From NCBI RefSeq assembly GCF_016863535.1, contig NZ_BOPB01000001.1, forward strand, positions 248,001 to 312,000: 64,000 bases of DNA, in the 5' to 3' direction. This DNA is from Micromonospora lutea. Lineage in GTDB: Bacteria > Actinomycetota > Actinomycetes > Mycobacteriales > Micromonosporaceae. Under the pieces are notes generated by a model. It did no database searches. It had not been told where the DNA came from and saw nothing but the letters and a program-made list of their open reading frames with translations. The position numbers were made by a program, and so were the translations under genes. This document shows, piece after piece, positions 13,627 through 22,080 of the stretch (position 1 is its first letter; the number at the start of each line of letters is the position of its first letter).

Positions 13627-14184
13627 GTGACTGTCGTACCCCCGCAGGAGCCGGCGGCGAATTCCGTACCCCTGCCGAAGCGGGAGCCGGCCACGCAGGC
13701 CGACCTGGCCGCGGTGGCCGCGCAGCTCGGACGCCCGCCCCGGGGCACCCGGGCGGTGGCTCACCGCTGCCCGTGCGGTCTACCGGACGTGGTCGAGACG
13801 ACCCCCCGGCTGGCCGACGGCACTCCCTTCCCGACGCTGTTCTATCTGACCTGTCCGCGCGCGACCGCAGCGTGCAGCCGGTTGGAGTCGGCCGGTCTGA
13901 TGAAGGACATGGCGGAGCGGCTGGCGGCCGACCCGGAGCTGGCGGCCCGGTACCGCGCGGCCCACGAGGACTACCTGACCCGCCGCGACGCCATCGCCGA
14001 AGTACCCGAGATCGCCGGTATCTCGGCCGGCGGGATGCCCGGCCGGGTCAAGTGCCTGCACGTTCATCTTGGCCACGCGCTTGCCGCCGGACCCGGGGTG
14101 AACCCGTTCGGCGACGAGACGCTCGACCTGGTGGAGCCCTGGTGGACGGCGGGACGCTGTGTCGATGTGCCGGAGGTCGGGTGA
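13627..14184 (+). CDS. DUF501 family protein
   Basis: 185 residues matching the actinobacterial DUF501 family: VAHRCPCGLPDVVETTPRL, LFYLTCPRATAACSRLES and GGMPGRVKCLHVHLGHALA. Conserved Cys and His residues (CPC, TCP, KCLHVHLGH) suggest a metal site, but no activity is established. Starts at GTG 13627. The stop overlaps the argA start (GTGA). It always sits between divIC and ppx in the mycobacterial arrangement, as here, except that argA is inserted. Confidence 0.88.
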   Translation: MTVVPPQEPAANSVPLPKREPATQADLAAVAAQLGRPPRGTRAVAHRCPCGLPDVVETTPRLADGTPFPTLFYLTCPRATAACSRLESAGLMKDMAERLAADPELAARYRAAHEDYLTRRDAIAEVPEIAGISAGGMPGRVKCLHVHLGHALAAGPGVNPFGDETLDLVEPWWTAGRCVDVPEVG

Positions 14185-14693
14185 GTGACGGCGGTGTCGT
14201 GGTCCGTCGGGCCCGGACCGCCGACGTGCGGGCGATCCGACGGCTGGTCGACACGTACACCGACGACCGCCGGCTGCTCAGCAAGGCCACGGTGACCCTG
14301 TACGAGGACGTGCAGGAGTTTCGGGTCGCCTGCCGGGTCTCCGACGGCGCGGTGGTGGGCTGCGGCGCGCTGCACGTGATGTGGGAGGACCTGGCGGAGA
14401 TCCGTACGGTGGCGGTCGATCCCAGTTGCCGGGGCCAGCAGATCGGGCACCGGATCGTCGCGGAGCTGATCGACGCGGCGCGGGACCTCGGGGTGGCCCG
14501 CATCTTCGTGCTGACCTTCGAGACCCGGTTCTTCGGTTCGTTCGGCTTCACCGAGATCGACGGCGCCCCGGTGCCGCACCCGGTCTACGAGCAACTGCTG
14601 CGCTCCTATGACGAGGGTGTCGCCGAGTTCCTCGACCTGGAACGGGTCAAGCCGAACACCCTCGGCAACACCCGCATGCTGCTACGCCTCTGA
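14181..14693 (+). CDS. argA: Amino-acid N-acetyltransferase (short actinobacterial N-acetylglutamate synthase)
   Basis: This GNAT protein of 170 residues closely resembles, from memory, M. tuberculosis Rv2747, which acetylates glutamate or glutamine for arginine synthesis. Shared features are VRRARTADVRAIRRLVD at the start, TLYEDVQEF, GCGALHVMWEDLAEIRTVAV, the acetyl-CoA loop CRGQQIGHRI, VLTFETRFF, and VKPNTLGNTRMLL at the end. Starts at GTG 14181, overlapping the DUF501 stop by 4 nt, with GGAGG 5 nt upstream, so it is translationally coupled. Confidence 0.85.
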   Translation: MSDGGVVVRRARTADVRAIRRLVDTYTDDRRLLSKATVTLYEDVQEFRVACRVSDGAVVGCGALHVMWEDLAEIRTVAVDPSCRGQQIGHRIVAELIDAARDLGVARIFVLTFETRFFGSFGFTEIDGAPVPHPVYEQLLRSYDEGVAEFLDLERVKPNTLGNTRMLLRL

Positions 14694-14794
14694 CTCCCCC
14701 CGGCCCCTCCCCTGCCGGTGCCGGGCCGGGCGCCGCCGCCCTCTGCCGTGACCCCCGGTGACGTTCCCCGGCAGGTCGACTCACCCCCTCGCCA

Positions 14795-14908
14795 CCTTTG
14801 CTCTGCTTAACTATGCGCACAGGTTTACCGTCAGTGATGGCTGATCCAATTTGCCGGGTAGAGAACCCCTGGTCAACAGCTTGTGCGTATGAGTAAGCAG
14901 AGCAAAGG
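14795..14908. repeat. Long inverted repeat in the argA-ppx spacer
   Basis: The 336-nt gap 14694-15029 holds no gene that I can see. Its main content is this structure. CCTTTGCTCTGCTTAACTAT plus GCGCACA (14795-14821) pairs with TGTGCGTATGAGTAAGCAGA plus GCAAAGG (14882-14908). The outer 15 bp are perfect and the inner part has three to four mismatches. A 60-nt loop separates the arms. The region is clearly lower in GC than its surroundings. It lies ~110 nt upstream of the ppx -10 box. It could be an operator pair, a structured RNA or one copy of a dispersed repeat. Confidence 0.75.
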
Positions 14909-15016
14909 ATGCGAGAGGGGAGGGCGGGCCCTCGGCGCTCGGCTCCGGAGAGTCACCGACGCTCGCCCGCTACTGTCCGTGGTTGCGGCGGTGGGGTGGC
15001 GGGCTGGGGATGGCGG

Positions 15017-15022
15017 TAGGGT
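15017..15022 (+). promoter_or_regulatory. -10 box of a leaderless promoter for ppx
   Basis: TAGGGT lies 7 nt before GTG 15030, where the conserved protein sequence begins. No Shine-Dalgarno sequence is present. Confidence 0.55.
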
Positions 15023-15029
15023 TTCCGTC

Positions 15030-15986
15030 GTGACGACACGCGTGGCGGCCATCGACTGTGGCACCAACTCGATCCGGCTGCTGGTGGCAGATCTGCCCGA
15101 CCCGTCGGCCGGGCCCACCGCACCGCTTGTCGACCTGAGCCGACGGATGGAGATCGTCCGGCTCGGCCAAGGTGTGGACGCCACCGGTCGGCTCGCTCCG
15201 GAGGCGATCGAGCGGACCCGGGTCGCCCTCGCCGACTACGCCTCGGAGATAAAGCGGCTCGGGGCCGAGCGGGTGCGGATGTGCGCCACCTCGGCCAGTC
15301 GGGACGCGGAGAACGCCGCCGAATTCCGCGCCATGGTCGAGCGGACGCTCGGCGTCCCACCCGAGGTGGTCAGCGGTGACGAGGAGGCCCGGCTGTCGTT
15401 CACCGGGGCGGTGCGCGGTCTGCCCACCGACGCGCAGTCGCCGTACCTGGTGCTGGACATCGGCGGTGGCTCGACCGAGTTCGTCGTGGGCACCCGGGAC
15501 GGTGGTGTCGACGCCGCCATCTCCATGGACATCGGCTGTGTGCGGATGACCGAGCGGCACCTGCACGGTGACCCGCCCGGCCTCGACGAGATCGCCGCGG
15601 CGCAGGCCGACATCGCGGTCGCGGTGGATCGGGCGCTGACGGCCGTGCCGGGACGGCAGGCGGCCACGCTGGTCGGGCTCGCCGGCTCGGTCACCACCGT
15701 GGTCGCGATCGCCGAGGGCCTCACCGGGTACGACCCGGGCCGTATCCACCACGCCCGGGTGTCGTACGAGCGGGTGGCGGAGGTCACCGCCGAACTGCTG
15801 GCCATGACGCGTGAGCAGCGGCTGGCCATCCCGGTGATGCATCCCGGTCGAGCCGACGTGATCGGTGCTGGCGCGTTGGTGCTCCGGGTGGCCATGGAAC
15901 GGGCGGGCATGGCGGACGTGATCGCCTCCGAGCACGACATCCTCGACGGCATCGCCTGGAGCCTGGCAAACGCGAACAGGAGGTGA
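15030..15986 (+). CDS. ppx: Exopolyphosphatase / guanosine pentaphosphate phosphohydrolase (Ppx/GppA)
   Basis: 318 residues of the actin-like Ppx/GppA fold, cleaving terminal phosphate from polyphosphate or pppGpp. Motifs are VAAIDCGTNSIRLLVAD (phosphate 1 loop), ATSASRDAEN, GDEEARLSFTGA, LVLDIGGGSTEFVVG (phosphate 2 loop), VGLAGSVTTV and the C-terminal ASEHDILDGIAW. The short form lacks the C-terminal HD-like extension of E. coli GppA, as in mycobacterial Ppx1. GTG 15030 is chosen from the conserved N-terminus and the adjacent -10 box. Confidence 0.93.
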   Translation: MTTRVAAIDCGTNSIRLLVADLPDPSAGPTAPLVDLSRRMEIVRLGQGVDATGRLAPEAIERTRVALADYASEIKRLGAERVRMCATSASRDAENAAEFRAMVERTLGVPPEVVSGDEEARLSFTGAVRGLPTDAQSPYLVLDIGGGSTEFVVGTRDGGVDAAISMDIGCVRMTERHLHGDPPGLDEIAAAQADIAVAVDRALTAVPGRQAATLVGLAGSVTTVVAIAEGLTGYDPGRIHHARVSYERVAEVTAELLAMTREQRLAIPVMHPGRADVIGAGALVLRVAMERAGMADVIASEHDILDGIAWSLANANRR

Positions 15987-16097
15987 ATGCCACTGTTCCG
16001 GCATCTTCCCGGCAATGGTCACCCCGTGGCAGGCTACCGGCACGTAGGACCACTGGGCGACCAGCCAACGATGACTGACCGCTAGGAGGACGGGCCG

Positions 16098-16784
16098 ATG
16101 GGCGAGATGGTGACCTACCGTGGTGATGGCGGCACGGGTGAGGGATATCTCGCGATACCCACCACCGATGCGGCAAGCCCAGCGGTGATCGTGATTCAGG
16201 ACTGGTGGGGCCTCGTGCCGCACATCAGGTCGGTGGTGGACCGCTTCGCCGAGGCGGGTTTCGTCGCCCTCGCCCCCGATTTCCGGCACGGCGAGCCAGC
16301 CGGGAAGCCGAGCGAGCCTCGGCGGTTGCTCAACGGGCCGCAGATGGACGAGACGGCACGGGAGATCGCCGCCGCCGCCGACTATCTCGCCGGTCGCGTC
16401 GAGGTCACCGGCAAGGTGGGCTGCGCCGGCTTCTGCGCCGGGGCCAGTCTGGCGTTGTGGGCGGCGAACTTCTCCGAGCGGATCGTCGCCACCGCGGCCT
16501 TCTACCCTCAGCTGCCCTGGGAGGGCATGCGTACCGAGTGGGCCGAGTACGCGGGCAAGGACGCGCTGGTGCACTGCTCCGAGGCGGACGGCACCTCGGC
16601 GGATCCGGGTGTGCAGGCGGTACGCCGAGCCATCGAAGTCTCCGGTGGCACCTGCCAGCTGCACGACTACCCGGGCACCGCGCACGCCTTCTTCAACGAG
16701 GACCGGCCCGAGAAGTTCGACCAGCGGGCAGCCACCAGTGCCTGGGCGCGCACTTTGGAACTCTTCCGGGCCAAGCTTGGCTGA
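16098..16784 (+). CDS. Dienelactone hydrolase family protein
   Basis: 228-residue alpha/beta hydrolase. [17 protein letters not shown] near the start, the nucleophile elbow [10 protein letters not shown] (Cys113) and [10 protein letters not shown] (His196) match dienelactone hydrolases, which open the lactone ring in chlorocatechol breakdown. Many actinobacterial relatives act on other esters, so the substrate is uncertain. Start ATG 16098 has TAGGAGGAC 6 nt upstream. The 111-nt spacer after ppx shows no clear terminator. The stop lies inside the start region of the next gene. Confidence 0.87.
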   Translation: MGEMVTYRGDGGTGEGYLAIPTTDAASPAVIVIQDWWGLVPHIRSVVDRFAEAGFVALAPDFRHGEPAGKPSEPRRLLNGPQMDETAREIAAAADYLAGRVEVTGKVGCAGFCAGASLALWAANFSERIVATAAFYPQLPWEGMRTEWAEYAGKDALVHCSEADGTSADPGVQAVRRAIEVSGGTCQLHDYPGTAHAFFNEDRPEKFDQRAATSAWARTLELFRAKLG

Positions 16785-17517
16785 GTCGCGTACCCCCGCC
16801 GAGGTCGTCGCTCGCGCCGCGCGGGCGACGGATCTGGCTGACCTGGACGCGGGCGTCGTCGACTGCTTCGCCTGCCCACGGTTGGTCGACTGGCGAGAGG
16901 AGGTCGCCCGCACGAAGCGGGCGGCCTTCCGCGATCAGGAGTACTGGGGACGGCCGGTGCCGGGCATGGGTGACCCGGCGGCCCGGATCGCCATCCTCGG
17001 TCTGGCCCCGGCCGCGCACGGTGGCAACCGCACCGGCCGGATCTTCACCGGCGACCGTTCCGGTGATGTGCTCTTCGCCGCTCTGCATCGGGCTGGCCTG
17101 GCCAATCAGCCGACCAGTGTGTCCGCCACCGACGGACTGGCGCTGCGGGCGACGAGAATCTTCTCCGCTGTACGCTGCGCGCCACCGGACAACAAGCCCA
17201 CTCCGGGTGAGCGGGACACCTGCGCGCCCTGGCTGCACCGGGAGGTCGAGCTGATCCGGCCGACGCTGCGGGTGGTGGTGGCGCTGGGCGCCTTCGCCTG
17301 GGCCGCATGGTGGCCAGCGTTGCGCGCCGCGTACGGCGTCCGTCCGCCCAGCCCGCGACCGTCGTTCGGGCATGGGGCACACTGGTCCGGCACGGCCGTA
17401 CCGGAACTGCTGGGTTGCTACCACGTCAGCCAGCAGAACACCTTCACCGGCCGGCTGACACCAGAGATGCTGGACGATGTGTTCGCTCGGGCGAAACAGC
17501 TGGCCGGGGTGGATTGA
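16777..17517 (+). CDS. Family 5 uracil-DNA glycosylase (UdgB type, Fe-S)
   Basis: 246 residues. UdgB-type enzymes excise uracil and other deaminated bases and hold a 4Fe-4S cluster. Four cysteines at 30, 33, 134 and 149 have the family spacing ([24 protein letters not shown]). Motif 1 [14 protein letters not shown] (75-88) lacks the usual acidic catalytic residue of family 1, which is normal for family 5. Motif 2 [14 protein letters not shown] is near the C-terminus. The best start is TTG 16777, overlapping the previous gene by 8 nt; the Shine-Dalgarno sequence is weak. Related enzymes matter in high-GC genomes prone to cytosine deamination. Confidence 0.88.
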   Translation: MAESRTPAEVVARAARATDLADLDAGVVDCFACPRLVDWREEVARTKRAAFRDQEYWGRPVPGMGDPAARIAILGLAPAAHGGNRTGRIFTGDRSGDVLFAALHRAGLANQPTSVSATDGLALRATRIFSAVRCAPPDNKPTPGERDTCAPWLHREVELIRPTLRVVVALGAFAWAAWWPALRAAYGVRPPSPRPSFGHGAHWSGTAVPELLGCYHVSQQNTFTGRLTPEMLDDVFARAKQLAGVD

Positions 17518-17592
17518 GGCGGCGGGGCGGTGACGATGGCGGACCGAGTGCGTGAGCTCCCGCCGTACGCCCCGATGGCCCGGAGGTAACCG

Positions 17593-18321
17593 ATGGACGT
17601 GCTTCGCAGGTGGTGGCCGGTGACGGCGGTGGTCGCCCTGCTCGCCGCCGTCACCCTGGCGACCGCACATTCGTCGATCGGTGCGAGTCAGATACCGCCC
17701 GCGGTCAAGGATGCGCCTTTCGTGCTGGAGTACCCGAGCGGGGAGCCGCGTCCGTCGATCCCGGTCGAACCCCGCGAGGTCGCCGAGGAGACGCGTACCC
17801 ACATTCCGTCCTGGCTCGGCACGGTGGCGGTGGCGATACTCGGGCTGGCGCTGCTGGGCGCCCTCAGCTATCTGCTCTGGACCGTGACGCGGGCGGTGGC
17901 GCGTCGGGTCACCCGGGCACTGCCGGCGCAGTCGACCCGGCGCAGCGCCGAGGGCACCGCCGCGGAGGTGGTGGCGGCCGTCGACGCCGGCCTGGTCGAC
18001 CTGGACGACCGTGCCACCGACCCACGAGCCGCGGTGATCGCCTGCTGGGTACGCCTCGAAGAGGCCGCCGCCGCCGCCGGGGTGTCCCGGCTGACCGGCG
18101 ACACCCCCACCGACCTGGTCATCCGGCTGCTGCGCGGTGACCCGGCCACCGGTGTGCCGGCGATCGTGAGCGCCGACGTGCTGGCCGAGTTCGCGAACGT
18201 CTACCGCGAGGCCCGGTACGCCACCCGGCCGGTGGACGAACGGACCAGGGACCAGGCCCGGGCGGCACTCCGTCGGCTGCGCGGCGAACTCACCGCACTG
18301 GCCGAGCGGGAGACGGTGTGA
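17593..18321 (+). CDS. DUF4129 domain membrane protein
   Basis: 242 residues with an N-terminal transmembrane helix (VTAVVALLAAVTLAT), an extracellular linker, a second helix (SWLGTVAVAILGLALLGALSYLLW) and a cytosolic helical domain. That domain contains AVIACWVRLEEAAAAAGV, TPTDLVIRLL and FANVYREARYATRPV. The soluble part is the DUF4129 pattern found next to MoxR/DUF58 genes in actinobacteria. Function is unknown. Start ATG 17593 follows CGGAGG. It overlaps the next gene by GTGA and begins a five-gene membrane cluster. Confidence 0.85.
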   Translation: MDVLRRWWPVTAVVALLAAVTLATAHSSIGASQIPPAVKDAPFVLEYPSGEPRPSIPVEPREVAEETRTHIPSWLGTVAVAILGLALLGALSYLLWTVTRAVARRVTRALPAQSTRRSAEGTAAEVVAAVDAGLVDLDDRATDPRAAVIACWVRLEEAAAAAGVSRLTGDTPTDLVIRLLRGDPATGVPAIVSADVLAEFANVYREARYATRPVDERTRDQARAALRRLRGELTALAERETV

Positions 18322-18905
18322 GCAGCACGAGCATCGACGACCTGCTCAGCTTCTCCGAGGAGCGGCCGGTCCACTCCGAGCCGCGCGAGGGCGGACGGCT
18401 GCGTACCGTGGTCGGTCTGCTCGGTGTCACCGCCGCCGCCACCGTCGTGGCCGTCGCCGCGCTGCGCGCGGTGGGGCTGCGGGTGTCGCTGCTGGTGCTG
18501 GTCGCCGCCGTGGTCGCGTTGCTGGTGGTACGCCGGATCGTCGCTGCGCTGGCCCCACCGCCGAAGTCCGGCCAGGGCGGCTCATCATCACGGGGCGGCG
18601 AGGAACCCGGCACCTACAACTGGGACGCCCGGGACGCGCTGCGTGCCGCGATCAACGGTTGGGCGACTCCCCTGGAGTGGTCCAAGACGCGCCCGGAACG
18701 CTTCACCACCGTGATTCTGCCCCGCCTGGCCGAGCTGGCGGACGAGCGACTGCGCCTGAAACACGGCGTCACCCGCGAGTCGGATCCGGCTCGGGCCCGT
18801 GCCCTGCTGGGCGATCGCTTGTCGACGTTCCTGGAGACCCCACCCCGCCGCACCCCTTCGCCGCGCGACCTCGCGGCGATCGTCGCCGAACTGGAGAAGA
18901 TCTGA
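18318..18905 (+). CDS. Membrane protein of the MoxR/DUF58 cluster
   Basis: 195 residues with a pair of adjacent hydrophobic helices (TVVGLLGVTAAATVVAVAAL and SLLVLVAAVVALLVV), then a soluble helical tail containing YNWDARDALRAAINGW and FTTVILPRLAELADERLRLKHG. The tail recurs in this position in actinobacterial MoxR clusters, but no function is known. GTG 18318 overlaps the DUF4129 stop by 4 nt and the gene's TGA overlaps the MoxR ATG by 1 nt, so the three are coupled. Confidence 0.8.
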   Translation: MSSTSIDDLLSFSEERPVHSEPREGGRLRTVVGLLGVTAAATVVAVAALRAVGLRVSLLVLVAAVVALLVVRRIVAALAPPPKSGQGGSSSRGGEEPGTYNWDARDALRAAINGWATPLEWSKTRPERFTTVILPRLAELADERLRLKHGVTRESDPARARALLGDRLSTFLETPPRRTPSPRDLAAIVAELEKI

Positions 18906-19912
18906 TGAACGACGTCGGCCGGACGATGCCCCCCATCGAGGTAGGTCGCCTCGCCCGGGCGGTGCTGGACGCCGTGGGCCAGGTCGTGGTCGGTAAGCGG
19001 GATGCCCTGGAACTGGTGCTCGCCGGCATCCTCGCCGGCGGGCACGTGTTGCTGGAGGACCTGCCGGGGCTGGGCAAGACGCTCACCGCGCGGTCTTTCG
19101 CCCAGGCGCTGGGGCTGGACTTCCGCCGCCTCCAGTTCACTCCCGATCTGCTGCCCGCCGACGTCACCGGTTCGTTCCTCTACGACCAGCGCACCGGCGA
19201 CTTCACCTTCCGGGCCGGTCCGGTCTTCACCAACCTGCTGCTCGCCGACGAAATCAACCGGACCCCGCCGAAGACCCAGTCGGCGCTGTTGGAGGCGATG
19301 CAGGAGAAGCAGGTCTCGGTGGAGGGTGTGACGTACCGGCTTGATGAGCCGTTCCATGTGCTGGCCACCGCCAACCCCATCGAGTACGAGGGCACCTATC
19401 CGCTGCCGGAAGCGCAACTGGACCGGTTCCTGCTGCGGGTGTCGTTCGGCTACCCGCCGCAGGACGAGGAGTGGGAGGTGCTGCGTCGGCGGATGGCGCG
19501 CCGTCGGGAGGAGGCCGAGATCAAACCGGTGGTCGACGCCGGCACGCTGCGCGCCATGCAGGCGGCGTTGGAGGACGTGGTGGTGGAGGACTCGGTGGGT
19601 CGGTACATCGTGGCGCTGACCGCGGCCACCCGCGAGCATCCGTCGGTGTTGGTCGGCGCGTCGCCACGCGGTTCGTTGGCGCTGTTGCTGCTGTCCCGGG
19701 TGCGGGCGGTGCTCTCCGGGCGGGACTACGTGATTCCCGAGGACGTCAAGGACGTCGCGGCTCCGGCGCTTGCGCACCGGATCACGCTGCGGCCGGAGAT
19801 GTGGCTGCGTCGGGTCGATCCGTCCTTCGTGGTCGGTGAGGTTCTTGACGGCACACCGGCACCGGCGAGCGGCGCGCTGCCCAGCTACGCCGCCGGTCGG
19901 CAGGGAGACTGA
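18905..19912 (+). CDS. MoxR family AAA+ ATPase
   Basis: 335 residues. MoxR ATPases act as chaperones that mature partner proteins, often ones with von Willebrand-type domains encoded nearby. EDLPGLGKT (51-59) is the Walker A motif, LLADEINR (112-119) the Walker B, and ATANPIEYEGTYPLPEAQLDRF the sensor 1/arginine-finger region; ASPRGSLALL is sensor 2. Cytosolic. Start ATG 18905 shares a base with the preceding stop. The downstream DUF58 protein is the usual partner. Confidence 0.93.
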   Translation: MNDVGRTMPPIEVGRLARAVLDAVGQVVVGKRDALELVLAGILAGGHVLLEDLPGLGKTLTARSFAQALGLDFRRLQFTPDLLPADVTGSFLYDQRTGDFTFRAGPVFTNLLLADEINRTPPKTQSALLEAMQEKQVSVEGVTYRLDEPFHVLATANPIEYEGTYPLPEAQLDRFLLRVSFGYPPQDEEWEVLRRRMARRREEAEIKPVVDAGTLRAMQAALEDVVVEDSVGRYIVALTAATREHPSVLVGASPRGSLALLLLSRVRAVLSGRDYVIPEDVKDVAAPALAHRITLRPEMWLRRVDPSFVVGEVLDGTPAPASGALPSYAAGRQGD

Positions 19913-19918
19913 CCCGGC

Positions 19919-21304
19919 GTGACTGCACCGGATCGTCCGGCACCGCCCAACTGGACGCCCACCTGGGCGTTCGGTAGGGCGGTGCTGCTCACCGGTCTGC
20001 TCCTGGTCGCCGCGGTGCTGCTGGGGCGGGTGGACCTGATCGTGCTGGCCGTCCCGTTCGCGCTCGGTACCGCGTACGCGTTGCGGCGCCGGCCCGTCGA
20101 ACTGCCCCGGGTGTGGCTCAGCACCGACGAGGATTCCCTGGTAGAGGGTGGTCGGATGGCCGGAACGGTCACGGTCGGCAACCCGGGTGAGGTCTCGTAC
20201 GACGTGGCGGTGCTGCGTACCCGGATCTCACCGTGGCTGCGGGTGGAACGGGTGGGTCTCGCCGGCAGCGCCGTGGCCGGGTCCGGTCGAACCGGTGCCG
20301 GTCAACCGGCGGTGGGGGACCGTCCGTTCGTCACGTCGGTCGCCCCGGACACCGCCGTCGACCTGGAACTGGGCGGCACCGCGTTGCGTTGGGGTCGGCA
20401 TCCGCTGGGCCCGGCGGGTGCCCGGGTCGCCGCCGCCCAGGGACTGCTGGTCTCGCGTGCGGTGATCGTCGAACCGGTCCGGTCCAAGGTGTACCCGAAG
20501 ACCGAGCCGTTCGAGGCGGTAGAGGCGATGCCCCGGGCCGCCGGCCTGGTCGGCGCCCACCACTCGCGTCGCCCTGGAGAGGGGGGAGAACTCGCCGGGG
20601 TGCGGGTCTTCGCCCCTGGTGACCGGTTGCGTCGCATCGACTGGCGGGTGTCGCTGCGAGCTCGGCAACTGCACGTGGCGGCCACTCTCTCCGACCGGGA
20701 CGCCGAGGTGGTGGTGCTGCTCGACGTGCTGGCTGAGGCGGGTCGCTCCGGTGGGGTCGCTGGTACGGCCTCGGTGTTGGACACCACGGTCCGGGCGGCT
20801 GCCGCCATCGCCGAGCACTACCTGCACCGGGGCGACCGGGTGGCGCTGCTGGAGTACGGCCCGAGTGCCCGGCGGTTGCGCCCCGCGACCGGACGCCGGC
20901 AGTACCTGACCGTGCTGGAGTGGCTGTTGGACGTCAAGGCCCAGTCCTCCCCGCACGAGCCGTACGACCAGGTGTTCGGGCCGCAACTGCTCTCCGCGGA
21001 CGCGCTGGTGGTGGTGCTCACGCCGTTGCTGGAGGAGCGGTCGGCGCAGATGTTGGCCCGGTTGGCCCGGTCGGGACGCTTCGTGGTGGCCGTCGACACA
21101 CTCCCGGCGGATCTGTCACCGCCGAAGGATCGGGGCTGGGCTGAAGTGGCGTACCGGCTGTGGCGGCTGGACCGGGACACGATGATCGCGCAGTTGCGCG
21201 AGCACGGTGTGCCGGTGGTGCCGTGGGCCGGTGCCGGCAGCCTCGACCAGGTGCTGCGTGACGTGGCGAGGCTGGCCACCGCCCCTCGGGTCGGTGGCCG
21301 GTGA
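19919..21304 (+). CDS. DUF58 domain membrane protein
   Basis: 461 residues. Two N-terminal hydrophobic segments (AVLLTGLLLVAAVLL, LIVLAVPFALGTAYAL) precede a beta-rich extracytoplasmic or cytosolic region. The DUF58 signature FAPGDRLRRIDWRVSLR is near residue 231, followed by a VWA-like fold (VVVLLDVLAE, DALVVVLTPLLEERS). In the VWA metal site, the first Asp of DxSxS is kept as LDVLA, so the canonical MIDAS is not complete. Starts at GTG 19919, 6 nt after moxR. Function is unknown; probably a client of the MoxR ATPase. Confidence 0.88.
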   Translation: MTAPDRPAPPNWTPTWAFGRAVLLTGLLLVAAVLLGRVDLIVLAVPFALGTAYALRRRPVELPRVWLSTDEDSLVEGGRMAGTVTVGNPGEVSYDVAVLRTRISPWLRVERVGLAGSAVAGSGRTGAGQPAVGDRPFVTSVAPDTAVDLELGGTALRWGRHPLGPAGARVAAAQGLLVSRAVIVEPVRSKVYPKTEPFEAVEAMPRAAGLVGAHHSRRPGEGGELAGVRVFAPGDRLRRIDWRVSLRARQLHVAATLSDRDAEVVVLLDVLAEAGRSGGVAGTASVLDTTVRAAAAIAEHYLHRGDRVALLEYGPSARRLRPATGRRQYLTVLEWLLDVKAQSSPHEPYDQVFGPQLLSADALVVVLTPLLEERSAQMLARLARSGRFVVAVDTLPADLSPPKDRGWAEVAYRLWRLDRDTMIAQLREHGVPVVPWAGAGSLDQVLRDVARLATAPRVGGR

Positions 21305-21359
21305 GCGCGAGGAATGTAGCGCAGCGGAGTCCCGCAGTCGCGAACGGAAGGTCGGCTCG

Positions 21360-21935
21360 GTGAGCGCGATGGTGGGGTCCGTCATCGGGCGGGTGCGCGC
21401 GGTGCGGACGGCCGCGGCGCGGATCTCCCTGGCTCCCTTGCTGGTCCGGGTGGGGATCTTCCTCAGCGCACTGGTGGGGTTGCTGCTGGCGTACCCCGCG
21501 GAGGTCGTGGTCGGGAATGCTCTGGGCCCGCTGGTGGTGGTCGCGGTGCTGCCGGCCCTGATGCCGCGCCGGCTCTGGCCGACCTTCGCCGCGTTGGTCA
21601 CGGTCGGCGGGTGGTTGCTCGCCACCGACGGGTACGGCCGGCCGATCGCGTTGTGGCGGCTGATGGCGGTGGCGGTGGCGCTCTACCTGACCCATACGCT
21701 CTGCGCGCTGGTGGCGGTGTTGCCGTACGACGCCGTGGTGGACCCGGACGTGATAGTGCGTTGGCTCACCCGTGCCGCCGTGGTGTTGCTCGCCACGTCG
21801 GTGCTCGGTGTGCTGCTGCTCGAACTGGCCGAGGTCCGTGCCGGTGACGGTGGCTGGCAGGCGGTCACGATCGCCGGTCTGCTGCTCGCCGTCGGGGTGG
21901 CCGCGTTGCTGGCTGGGCTGCTGCGACGCAGGTGA
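21360..21935 (+). CDS. Multi-pass membrane protein, last gene of the MoxR cluster
   Basis: 191 residues with about five transmembrane helices (VGIFLSALVGLLLAYPAEVV, LGPLVVVAVLPAL, TFAALVTVGGWLLA, WRLMAVAVALYLTHTL, AVVLLATSVLGVLLL and AVTIAGLLLAVGVAALLAGL). No family recognised. GTG 21360 has GGAAGG 8 nt upstream. The 55-nt spacer from DUF58 begins and ends with the same GGTGAGCGCGA, so the spacer looks like a small insertion flanked by a duplication. Confidence 0.7.
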   Translation: MSAMVGSVIGRVRAVRTAAARISLAPLLVRVGIFLSALVGLLLAYPAEVVVGNALGPLVVVAVLPALMPRRLWPTFAALVTVGGWLLATDGYGRPIALWRLMAVAVALYLTHTLCALVAVLPYDAVVDPDVIVRWLTRAAVVLLATSVLGVLLLELAEVRAGDGGWQAVTIAGLLLAVGVAALLAGLLRRR

Positions 21936-22080
21936 TCGAAGTGCCGGAAGGGATTCCGGTTCAGCAGTGCCGCCGGGGAGAAAGTGGTTTCCGCAGGCCG
22001 CGTTACCGCCGTCACAGCAGGCTTGTGCTCGGTCACAGAAGCAGGCCGCGCACGGGATTACCGCTGCCAGTGCGGGAAAG

